Origin: CAWCDJ01 sp963836015
GTDB lineage: Bacteria > Acidobacteriota > Terriglobia > Bryobacterales > Bryobacteraceae
Assembly: GCA_963836015.1 (NCBI GenBank)
Contig: CAWIIF010000004.1
Coordinates: 1,054,001-1,118,000, forward strand
Reading direction: 5' to 3'
DNA: 64,000 nt
In this document: one piece after another, positions 8,426-16,028 of the stretch
How positions within the stretch are numbered: the stretch's first letter is position 1
How the letters are laid out: each line of letters begins with the position of its first letter
Position numbers and translations under genes: made by a program
The notes under the pieces: model-generated
Seen by the model: only the letters and a program-made list of their open reading frames with translations
Databases searched by the model: none
Told to the model about the DNA's origin: nothing

Positions 8426-9841
8426 CTACGGATACGGGAACCAGGAGGGTTCGATGGCGGCTTCGGCGCCGCTCGCTTCGCGAATCCGCTCCACCAGTCT
8501 CTTGCGCAAGTCTGCGGCGATAGCGCGGTGCGTGGCGCGGCCCGCGAGATTGACGTGCTGCCAGGGATCCGCGTAGTTGTCGTACAAGGCATACTCCACA
8601 TATCGCGCGGCCGACGGCGCGGCCTTCCATCCCGGCTCCTTGGGGGCCATTGCGGCATAGGTGTATTGCGGCGTGCGCAGGCCGCGGCCCGTGACGAACT
8701 CCGCCATCTCGAAATATGTCTCGTTGCGCCAGCCCCCGGTTTTGCGATCGAGCAGCGGCAGGAAGCTGTGCCCCTGCATGGAAGCCGGCACCGGGACTTC
8801 GGCCGCTGTGAGCAGCGACGGAGTGAGGTCCACCTGGCTGACCAGCTCAGGGACCTGGATGCCGCGGTTGAACCCGGGCCCTTCGATGATCAGCGGAATG
8901 TGGATCGAGCTATCGTGCGGGCTGCGCTTGTATTCCGCGTTGCGGGTCTTGAAATGGCAGGCGTGGTCGCTGATAAATGCCAGGATGGTGTTCTTCGCGA
9001 GGCCGGTTTCCGCGAGGGTCTTGCGGATGGAGCCGACGGTCTCATCCATCTTGGCGACGCAGGCGAAGTAGTCGGCCAACTGGCTCGGCCAGGAGCCGGG
9101 AAGGGGGCGCAGGTCGGGCGGGATGAACGGATTCGAGTAGCGGCCTTTGTACTCCCTGGGCGGGTCGAAGGTGTCGGAATCATTCTGGTGGTGCACTTCG
9201 AGGTAAGAAAGCGTGAGCAGGAAGGGCTGCTTCACCGACTGCAGGAAGCGCTGCGCCCGCGCTGTCATGAAATCGGTGCGATACTGGCCCGACCAGTGGA
9301 TGGGCTTGCCGTCGTTATCGTAGAGGTTGCCTTCGTAGGCGTGCGAGGTCCATTCGAGCTCATTGGAGGCTTCCCAGAGATCCAGAAATCCGCCGCGTTC
9401 GGAAGGCTTGACCGGGCCGTGCTGTTCTCGCGGGATGTTGGGATCGTTGGTCCCCAGGTGCCACTTGCCCATGTAGTTCGCCGAGTAGCCGGAAGCGCGC
9501 AGCGATTTCGCCAGCGTGTTGGCGTCTTCGGGCAGCTTGATGGCGTTGCGCCAGACGCCGTGGCGGCTGGGATACTGGCCGGTGAAGATGCTTCCGCGCG
9601 CGGGGGCGCACACCGGCTGGTTGCAGTAGGCCGAGCGGAACAGGACGCCGCCGGCGGCCATCCGGTCGAGGTTCGGCGTGAGGTTCATGGGGTTGAGCCC
9701 CAAAGCCCCGATGCAATCGCCGCGGAACTGGTCGGAGATGATGAGTACGATGTTCGGCCGGCCGGCCGACGTGTTGGTCTGCGAGAGGGCCGCGGGCGCC
9801 GCCGCCATGCCCGCCAGCCAGTTTCGCCGTGTGGTGTTCAT
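8426..9841 (-). CDS. Tat-exported Cys-type sulfatase
   Basis: 471-residue S1-type sulfatase hydrolysing sulfate esters outside the cytoplasm. The start at 9841 gives a Tat signal (MNTTRRNWLAGMAAAPAALS). Metal-binding motif IVLIISDQFRGD (31-42) is followed by the formylglycine motif CAPAR, with C78 as the residue converted to formylglycine. Further family motifs are MGKWHLGTNDPN and AFISDHACHFKTRN. Conversion of C78 needs a formylglycine-generating enzyme, and the only FGE-like protein nearby (11378-13468) lacks the catalytic cysteines. The gene is divergent from a second sulfatase, starts about 58 bp apart. It could equally be called arylsulfatase A-like. Confidence 0.93.
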   Translation of the reverse strand: MNTTRRNWLAGMAAAPAALSQTNTSAGRPNIVLIISDQFRGDCIGALGLNPMNLTPNLDRMAAGGVLFRSAYCNQPVCAPARGSIFTGQYPSRHGVWRNAIKLPEDANTLAKSLRASGYSANYMGKWHLGTNDPNIPREQHGPVKPSERGGFLDLWEASNELEWTSHAYEGNLYDNDGKPIHWSGQYRTDFMTARAQRFLQSVKQPFLLTLSYLEVHHQNDSDTFDPPREYKGRYSNPFIPPDLRPLPGSWPSQLADYFACVAKMDETVGSIRKTLAETGLAKNTILAFISDHACHFKTRNAEYKRSPHDSSIHIPLIIEGPGFNRGIQVPELVSQVDLTPSLLTAAEVPVPASMQGHSFLPLLDRKTGGWRNETYFEMAEFVTGRGLRTPQYTYAAMAPKEPGWKAAPSAARYVEYALYDNYADPWQHVNLAGRATHRAIAADLRKRLVERIREASGAEAAIEPSWFPYP

Positions 9842-9899
9842 TGGGTTCCCAAAGCTCACACCATATCGCAGATTGCGGCCATTGCGATAGCATGTGCGC

Positions 9900-11258
9900 A
9901 TGCTCTCCCGCAGGGAATTGTTGGGCGCGGCCGCCGCGACGGCCGCGGCGCAAACCACCCGGCCCGCCGGCAGGCCTCCGAATTTCGTGGTATTCCTGGC
10001 CGACGATCTCGGCTGTCACGACGTGGGAGCGTGGGGCGCGGCCGACCTCAAGACGCCCCATATCGATGCGCTTGCCGCGGGGGGAACGCGATTCACCAAC
10101 TGGTACGCGGCGGCGCCGGTCTGCGCGCCTTCGCGCGGCGCGCTGCTGACGGGCCGCTATCCGCTGCGTAACGGCGTGGTGGATAACGGAACGCCGCTCC
10201 GTCCGTCCGAGCAGACCATCGCCGCACTGCTCCAGCCCGCCGGCTACGCCACCGCGGCGGTGGGGAAGTGGCACCTCGGCTCGACTCCCGACACCGTGCC
10301 GAACGCGCACGGGTTCGACCGTTACTTCGGCTTTCACTCGGGGTGCTTCGACTACTACTCGCACCGCTTTTACTGGGGCGAGCCGCGCACCGTGAACTAC
10401 CACGACCTGTGGCGCGACCGGACCGAGGTCTTCGAGGACGGCCAATACTCCACCGAGCTGTTTGGGCGGGAGGCGGCCCGCTTCGTGCGCGAAAACCGCG
10501 AGAGGCCGTTCTTCCTTTACCTGGCGTTCAACGGTCCGCACTACCCGATGCACGCGCCGGCGAAATATAAGGAGCGCTTTTCGGGGCTCGAGCCGGAGCG
10601 CCAGACCTACGCCGCGATGATCGCGGCGGTGGACGACGCAGTCGGCGGCGTGGTGCGTACACTGCGTGAAGACCGCCTGCTGGACAACACAATGATCTTC
10701 TTCACCGGCGATAACGGCGCCACGCGGGAGGCCCGCGCCGGGCTGAACCAGAAGCCCGCCACCGCCGGCAACAACGCTCCGTTCCGCGGCAACAAGTTCA
10801 GCGCCTTCGATGGCGGCATGCACGTCCCGATGATCCAGCACTGGCCCGGCGTGATCCCGGCCGGGCGCGTGGTGAAGGAGGTCGGGAGCCACCTGGACAT
10901 TCTGCCCACGATCTCGAAAGCCGCGGGAGTGTCGCTGCCGGCGGACCGCACGTATGACGGATTCGATGCCCTGCCGCTATCCAGGGAGGGCGCGAAATCG
11001 CGGCACGATGCGATCTTCTGGTCGCAGGGCGGGCAGACCGCGGTGCGGCGCGGCCCATGGAAGCTGGTGAAGAACGGGAAGACCTACGACGGCACGCCCG
11101 AAGGCAATAAGCCGCTGACCGGGGACGATGCGCTCTTCCTTTCGAACCTGGCGGACGACCCCGGAGAATCGAAGAACTTGCGGCACCAGGATGCCGCGCT
11201 CACCGACGAGTTGGACACGCTGATCGACCGGTGGCTCGCGCGAGTGAAGGAGTTTTAG
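9900..11258 (+). CDS. Tat-exported Cys-type sulfatase (arylsulfatase A-like)
   Basis: 452-residue sulfatase. The start at ATG 9900 gives MLSRRELLGAAAATAAAQ, a twin-arginine signal; a GTG two codons earlier (9894) is possible. Motifs in order: VVFLADDLGCHDVG (30-43, calcium-binding aspartates), VCAPSRGALLTGRYP with formylglycine precursor C75, VGKWHLGSTPD, and the late FFTGDNGATREARAGLNQ. It is more divergent from its neighbour than a recent duplicate would be, so the two probably act on different sulfate positions. The gene is followed by a hairpin repeat and then by the barrel/FGE-like gene on the same strand. Confidence 0.94.
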   Translation: MLSRRELLGAAAATAAAQTTRPAGRPPNFVVFLADDLGCHDVGAWGAADLKTPHIDALAAGGTRFTNWYAAAPVCAPSRGALLTGRYPLRNGVVDNGTPLRPSEQTIAALLQPAGYATAAVGKWHLGSTPDTVPNAHGFDRYFGFHSGCFDYYSHRFYWGEPRTVNYHDLWRDRTEVFEDGQYSTELFGREAARFVRENRERPFFLYLAFNGPHYPMHAPAKYKERFSGLEPERQTYAAMIAAVDDAVGGVVRTLREDRLLDNTMIFFTGDNGATREARAGLNQKPATAGNNAPFRGNKFSAFDGGMHVPMIQHWPGVIPAGRVVKEVGSHLDILPTISKAAGVSLPADRTYDGFDALPLSREGAKSRHDAIFWSQGGQTAVRRGPWKLVKNGKTYDGTPEGNKPLTGDDALFLSNLADDPGESKNLRHQDAALTDELDTLIDRWLARVKEF

Positions 11259-11276
11259 ATGAGTTCTGGCTATTTG

Positions 11277-11353
11277 GTGGGGCAGGCCTCCCGGCCTGCC
11301 CGGTGCGCGGTCCGCGCCCTAGGAAGAAGGGCAGGCCGGGAGGCCTGCCCCAC
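11277..11353. repeat. Dispersed palindromic repeat, copy 1
   Basis: Two perfectly complementary 25-nt arms (11277-11301 and 11329-11353), starting GTGGGGCAGG and ending CCTGCCCCAC, flank a 27-nt loop that itself holds GCGCGG-T-CCGCGC. Each arm also contains its own small palindrome, CAGGCC-TCCC-GGCCTG, so the element can fold either as one long or two short hairpins. Related copies are at 24670-24720 and 47043-47119. This one lies between two genes on the + strand. Confidence 0.9.
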
Positions 11354-11377
11354 TGAAGGCCGAAAGTGAGTGCTGAT

Positions 11378-13468
11378 ATGCGATCTCTGTTCTTACTGAT
11401 TGCCGCCACGTCTGTGCTGGCGGCGCAGGATACGAAGTATCCGCCGCAGGGCCAGCAGTTGCCTGGCCCGCCCTCGAAGGCCGACTCCGCGGAGTGGCTC
11501 AAGGAAGTTCAACACTGGCGGGAGGAGCGGCGCGTGCGCACCGGCCTGAGCGGCGCGGCATACGAGCGGCCCGAGTTGAAATGGGCCCAGAGCAGCTTCA
11601 TGCAGCCGCAGTCGATGATCGAAGACCGCTATTTCTACGACCCCGTGGCGCGGCGCTACACCGTGGACCGCTTTCTCGACGATCTCGATAAGCGCTACGG
11701 CGGAATCGACAGCGTGCTGTTGTGGCCGGTCTATCCCAACATCGGGATCGACAACCGCAACCGCTACGACCTGCTGCGCGACATGCCGGGCGGCCTGGCG
11801 GGCCTCAAACAGATGGTGGCGGATTTCCACCGCCGGGGCGTCCGCGTGCTGTTCCCGGAAATGCCCTGGGACATGGGCACGCGCGCCGAGCCGCAGAGCT
11901 TCCCCGAAACGCTCGCAGGACTGATGAAAGCCGTCGGCGCCGATGGCGTGAACGGCGACACCTTCGGCGGCGTGCCGCAGCCCTATCGCGCGGCGTCGGA
12001 TGCGGCCGGCCATCCGCTCGTGTTCGAGCCCGAGGGCTATCCCGATAGCGACGAGATGCTGAACTGGGACAACATGAGCTGGGGCTATTGGAAGTACCCG
12101 TTCGTCCCCATGATCAGCCGCGGCAAGTGGCTCGAGCCGCGCCATATGGTGAACGTTTGCGACCGCTGGAACAAGGACAAGACCGACAATCTGCAGGCGG
12201 CGTTTTTTAACGGCGCGGGCTACGAGACGTGGGAGAACATCTGGGGCATCTGGAACGGCATCACCGAGCGCGACGCCGAGGCGATCCGCCGCGTGGCGAA
12301 GATCGAGCGGCGCTTCGCGGAGTTTCTGACCAGCCCGGATTGGGAGCCGCACACTCCGACCGTGCAGTACGGCGTGTTCGCCAGCAAGTGGCCGCGCGGC
12401 CCGCGCACGCTGTGGACGATCGTGAACCGCACGGCGTACAACATCGACGGCAAGCAACTGGAAGTTCCGGCGCAGCGCGGGATGCACTATTTCGACCTGT
12501 GGCACGGCGTCGAGTTGGAAGCAGGGCTCGCGTTTTCGATGGAGGCGCACGGCTTCGGCGCGGTGCTGGCGCAGCCGGAGCCGGCCGATGCGAGCCTCAC
12601 GGCGTTTTTGAATGAGATGCGGGCGTTGAATGCCAGGCCGCTCTCCTCGTACCCGAAGGTGTGGCAGTTCCTGCCGCAGCAGATCGCGGCTATCGATCCG
12701 ACTTCGCCCGCGTTCCAGGCGCCAGAGGGGATGATCAAGATTCCCGCGGCCGCCGAGTATGCTTTCAAGGTGCAGGGGATCGAGATCGAGGGCGACGACG
12801 ATATCGGGGTGGATGTGCAGTACCCGTGGGAAGACTCGCCGCGCCGGCACCACGCGCACACCATGGCGATCCCTGCGTTCTATATCGACAAGTACCCTGT
12901 GACCAACCGGCAGTTCGATGAATTTCTGAAGGCCTCGCATTACCACCCGGCCGACGATCACAACTTCCTGAAGGACTGGAAGGACGGCAAATATCCCGGC
13001 GGCTGGGACAATCGCCCGGTGACGTGGGTATCGCTCGAAGATGCGCGCGCCTACGCAAGATGGGCGGGCAAGCGGCTGCCGCACGAATGGGAGTGGCAGT
13101 ATGCGGCGCAGGGCCTGGATGGCCGCATTTACCCCTGGGGCGAGCGCTGGTGCGACGAGTGCGTCCCGCCGCAGGATCACAGCCGCGATCTGAGCGGCCC
13201 GGCCGCGGTGGACGCATTCCCCAAAGGCGCCAGCCCCTTCGGGGTGATGGACCTGACCGGCAATATCTGGCAATGGACCGACGAGTTCCTGGACGAGCAC
13301 ACGCGCGCCGGGATCCTGCGCGGCGGCGGCTACTACCGGCCGGCGGGCTCGCGCTGGTATTTTCCGTCGGCGTACAAGTTGAACGAGCACGGAAAGTATC
13401 TGTTGATCGGGCCGTCGAAAGACCGCTCCGGCACGTTGGGCTTCCGCTGCGTCAAGGACGCGAGCTAG
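11378..13468 (+). CDS. Exported barrel-type glycosidase-like protein fused to an FGE-sulfatase (SUMF1-like) domain
   Basis: 696 residues from the ATG at 11378, which gives a clean signal peptide (MRSLFLLIAATSVLAAQ); an upstream GTG is less suitable. Residues about 60-450 look like a TIM-barrel hydrolase of unassigned family: DSVLLWPVYPNIGIDNRNRY, GVRVLFPEMPWDMG, GADGVNGDTFGG. Residues about 490-696 are an FGE-sulfatase domain (FYIDKYPVTNRQFDEFL, WAGKRLPHEWEWQYAA, FGVMDLTGNIWQW, LRGGGYYRPAGSRWY, GTLGFRC). The two catalytic cysteines that FGE carries after GGSY are absent (GGGYYRPAGSRWYF has none), so this domain should not make formylglycine; it may bind ligand or support the barrel. Role in sulfated glycan breakdown is inferred from neighbours. 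Confidence 0.85.
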   Translation: MRSLFLLIAATSVLAAQDTKYPPQGQQLPGPPSKADSAEWLKEVQHWREERRVRTGLSGAAYERPELKWAQSSFMQPQSMIEDRYFYDPVARRYTVDRFLDDLDKRYGGIDSVLLWPVYPNIGIDNRNRYDLLRDMPGGLAGLKQMVADFHRRGVRVLFPEMPWDMGTRAEPQSFPETLAGLMKAVGADGVNGDTFGGVPQPYRAASDAAGHPLVFEPEGYPDSDEMLNWDNMSWGYWKYPFVPMISRGKWLEPRHMVNVCDRWNKDKTDNLQAAFFNGAGYETWENIWGIWNGITERDAEAIRRVAKIERRFAEFLTSPDWEPHTPTVQYGVFASKWPRGPRTLWTIVNRTAYNIDGKQLEVPAQRGMHYFDLWHGVELEAGLAFSMEAHGFGAVLAQPEPADASLTAFLNEMRALNARPLSSYPKVWQFLPQQIAAIDPTSPAFQAPEGMIKIPAAAEYAFKVQGIEIEGDDDIGVDVQYPWEDSPRRHHAHTMAIPAFYIDKYPVTNRQFDEFLKASHYHPADDHNFLKDWKDGKYPGGWDNRPVTWVSLEDARAYARWAGKRLPHEWEWQYAAQGLDGRIYPWGERWCDECVPPQDHSRDLSGPAAVDAFPKGASPFGVMDLTGNIWQWTDEFLDEHTRAGILRGGGYYRPAGSRWYFPSAYKLNEHGKYLLIGPSKDRSGTLGFRCVKDAS

Positions 13469-13531
13469 CGCGCAGCTCGTTCAGAAGGAAATTCGAAGTA
13501 CGGTCACCGCCGCCAGCTTACAATCAAAGCG

Positions 13532-14512
13532 ATGCGGCTGATCACGTTGGAAGAGCACTATCGTAGCGAGCGCGTGAACAAGGAGATCGGCGAGGCGGGC
13601 GATTATTTCCGCACGGCCAACTCCGCGGGCGAGCGGATAGCGGGGGACCGGCTGGCGAATCTGAGCGAGTTGGGCGAGCGGCGCCTGGCCGACATGAACA
13701 AGGCCGGCATCGACATCCAGGTGCTGTCGCACACGCATCCGTCGCCCGAAATTCTGCCGGCGGCGCGCGCGATTCCGCTGTGTCGCATCGTGAACGAGGA
13801 GCTCGGCGAGGCGGTCGCACGCTACCCCAGGCGGTTCGCGGCGTTCGCCACGCTGCCGGTCGCGGACCCGCAGGCCGCGGCATCGGAGTTGGAGTGGGCC
13901 GTCGGAGCCGGGTTCAAGGGCGCATTGATCAACGGCGTCACGCAGGGGCGATTCCTCGATGACCCGTTCTTTACACCGCTGCTGGAACGCGCGGAAGCGC
14001 TCGGCGTGCCGATCTATATTCATCCCGCGCCGCCGCCGGAACCGGTGCGCCAGGCCTATTTCTCAGGGCTCGAACCGGGGTTGGCGCGCATGCTCTCGAT
14101 CGCCGGATGGGGGTGGCACGCCGAAGTCGGGCTGCACACGATCCGCCTGATCGCCAATGGCGTCTTCGACCGGCATCCCAACCTGCAGATCATCATCGGG
14201 CATATGGGTGAGATGATTCCGTTCTTCCTGGCGCGCATCAACGCGGTGGTGACGCCGTTCGCCAACCTCCGGAAGGAGTTCGCGGCCTACTTCCACTCCA
14301 ACATCCACATCACCACCAGCGGAATTTTCACCCCGCCGCCCTTCAATCTGTGTCTCGAGGTGGTGGGCATCGACCGCCTCCTGTTCTCAGTGGACTATCC
14401 GTACGCCCCGAACGAAGCGGGCCGCGAGTTTCTCGAAAAGATCACGCTGGCTCCGGTGGATCGCGAAAAGTTCACGCACGGGAATGCGGAAAAGCTGCTG
14501 AAGATCGCGTGA
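13532..14512 (+). CDS. Amidohydrolase-2 family protein (ACMSD/benzoate-decarboxylase-like)
   Basis: 326 residues, a metal-dependent TIM-barrel hydrolase or decarboxylase. The N-terminal metal motif is LEEH (residues 5-8), in place of the usual HxH. Further ligands are H in PIYIHPAPPPEP, H in IIIGHMGEMIPFF and D in RLLFSVDYPY. The order and the closing HGNAEKLLKI match the gamma-resorcylate/2,3-dihydroxybenzoate decarboxylase and ACMSD group, which decarboxylate aromatic acids. No signal peptide, so cytoplasmic. It follows the exported carbohydrate genes with a 63-bp gap but has no obvious functional link to them. Confidence 0.9.
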   Translation: MRLITLEEHYRSERVNKEIGEAGDYFRTANSAGERIAGDRLANLSELGERRLADMNKAGIDIQVLSHTHPSPEILPAARAIPLCRIVNEELGEAVARYPRRFAAFATLPVADPQAAASELEWAVGAGFKGALINGVTQGRFLDDPFFTPLLERAEALGVPIYIHPAPPPEPVRQAYFSGLEPGLARMLSIAGWGWHAEVGLHTIRLIANGVFDRHPNLQIIIGHMGEMIPFFLARINAVVTPFANLRKEFAAYFHSNIHITTSGIFTPPPFNLCLEVVGIDRLLFSVDYPYAPNEAGREFLEKITLAPVDREKFTHGNAEKLLKIA

Positions 14513-14700
14513 GGTGGCGTCGATTCCCAGCGCTGGGTAGAGAAGCTCAGCTCACCAGGCATGATGGGAATGCGCAGGCGGAGTCAGATCGGCGGTGATA
14601 CGGCCAATAGAATCGAACCCGTTCATCCGGCAGGCAATCTTGTCCGGCGCTTGCAGCCCCTCACGGCGGCGAGCTATGCTTCGGACAGGTCGTAACTGGT
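14513..14700. other. Non-coding stretch before the GH95 remnant
   Basis: I see no credible gene, RNA or promoter here. It may be further decayed fucosidase sequence, since it leads directly into the recognisable remnant. Confidence 0.4.
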
Positions 14701-15223
14701 ACCGCTGCGGCGGCGCGGAAGTCGCTTGAGTTTCGCGGGGACGGCGCGACCGGATGGTCGATGGCCCGGATGGTCAATCTCTGGGCGCGGTTCCTCGATG
14801 GCGACCACGCCTACAAGCTGCTGCGGAACCTGGTGCGGCCAGTCCCGGTGGTCTCGCCCAAGAAATTTGGGGATCGCCACGGTGGCCTCTACCCGAATCT
14901 GTTTGACACCCATCCGCCTTTCCAGATGGACGGGAACTTCGGCGTCACGGCGGGCATCGCGGAAATGTTCCTCCAGAGCCGCTTGTACGGTACGCCGACA
15001 GGAACGAGCGACGTGCATTCCGGCAGCCGGCTTTCTCTACCCCCTCCTGGCGCTGCCGAGAGTGTGGCCGGGCCGCGTGACCGGTCTGCGGGCGCGGCTG
15101 AGCAAACCGTCGACCATTCGCTACACGGGAAAGGAGAAAAGGCTGGGTGCGACCGCCGGCGCGACATACGACTGGAATGCCGCGTTGGAGGCGCAAAACA
15201 ACCGGCGGCAAGGAGTGAATTGA
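14701..15223 (+). pseudogene. C-terminal remnant of a GH95 alpha-L-fucosidase
   Basis: From about 14710 one frame reads AARKSLEFRGDGATGWSMAR, then VNLWARFLDGDHAYKLLRNL and GGLYPNLFDTHPPFQMDGNFG, which is the conserved end of GH95 fucosidases (catalytic-domain segments DGATGWSMAW and HPPFQIDGNFG). Near 15000-15040 the homology moves to the next frame (FLYPLLALPRVWPGRVTGLRA), so there is a frameshift, and roughly the first 600 residues of a normal enzyme are missing. No start or signal peptide remains. The first frame stays open into the sigma-factor gene, so automatic callers may report a false 403-residue chimera starting at 14761. Confidence 0.85.
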
Positions 15224-15246
15224 GAACCAACCGTCACGACAACTTC

Positions 15247-15972
15247 ATGAACGGACCTCGCGACTTTGCCACCACGCACTGGAGTCTCGTGCTGGCGGCA
15301 AGACCCGACGAGGTGAGTGAGACACGCGCCCGAACGGCGCTTGAGGAGCTTTGCCGAGCTTACTGGTATCCCCTCTACGCCTTCGTGCGCTATCGCGGAT
15401 ATTCATCCGAAGACGCCGAGGACCTCACCCAAGCGTTCCTTGCACGAATCATCGAACAAGGCGGATTCGCATCCGCGAACCCGGAGCGCGGCCGGTTTCG
15501 TTCTTATCTGCTGGGTGCGATGAAGCACTTTCTGGCGAACGAATGGCATCGGGCGCAAACGCAGAAGCGCGGCGGCGAGCTGCGGTTCATCGAGTGGGAC
15601 ATGCTCGATCCGGAGGCACGATATGCCGGCGCAGCGAAGCCGTCGGAGGACCTGGAACTTCTCTTCGACCGCGATTGGGCGCTGGAGACAGTGGAAGGGG
15701 CCCTGCAGATCCTCCGCGACGAAATGGCGAAAGCCGGCAAAGTCGAACAGTTCGACGTATTGAAGGGCAGTCTTACCGGAGAAGAGACCCTGCCCCGCGA
15801 GGAGATTGCCGCGCGGCTGGAAATGAGTGAGGGCGCCGTCAAGGTTGCCGTGCACCGGCTTCGGCAGCGTTATCGTAACCTGCTGCGCAATGCTGTCGCC
15901 GCGACAGTAGGCAATGCGGCCGACCTCGAAGATGAAATGCGCTACCTGGCCAATGTTTTAAGGAGGCTGTAA
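15247..15972 (+). CDS. ECF-type RNA polymerase sigma factor
   Basis: 241 residues from ATG 15247, where homology begins (FATTHWSLVLAA, typical of the acidobacterial/planctomycete ECF group). Region 2 is LCRAYWYPLYAFVRYRGYSS and EDAEDLTQAFLARII; region 4 is LPREEIAARLEMSEGAVKVA followed by VHRLRQRYRNLLR, the helix-turn-helix for the -35 element. An acidic linker joins them. No anti-sigma factor is adjacent. Instead a Ser/Thr kinase gene follows 56 bp downstream in the same direction, a pairing known for ECF groups controlled by kinases. The promoters it recognises cannot be told from this window. Confidence 0.92.
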   Translation: MNGPRDFATTHWSLVLAARPDEVSETRARTALEELCRAYWYPLYAFVRYRGYSSEDAEDLTQAFLARIIEQGGFASANPERGRFRSYLLGAMKHFLANEWHRAQTQKRGGELRFIEWDMLDPEARYAGAAKPSEDLELLFDRDWALETVEGALQILRDEMAKAGKVEQFDVLKGSLTGEETLPREEIAARLEMSEGAVKVAVHRLRQRYRNLLRNAVAATVGNAADLEDEMRYLANVLRRL

Positions 15973-16028
15973 CCTCCCGGCCGGTTCCCTTCAGGAAGAT
16001 GTGAAGGAACCAACCAGGAGATGGACAT

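Noticed and set aside
11378..13468. Formylglycine-generating enzyme for the neighbouring sulfatases
   Set aside because: Neither catalytic cysteine is present in the FGE-like domain.
14761..15246. N-terminal extension making a 403-residue sigma factor
   Set aside because: It is GH95 fucosidase sequence, not part of any sigma factor.
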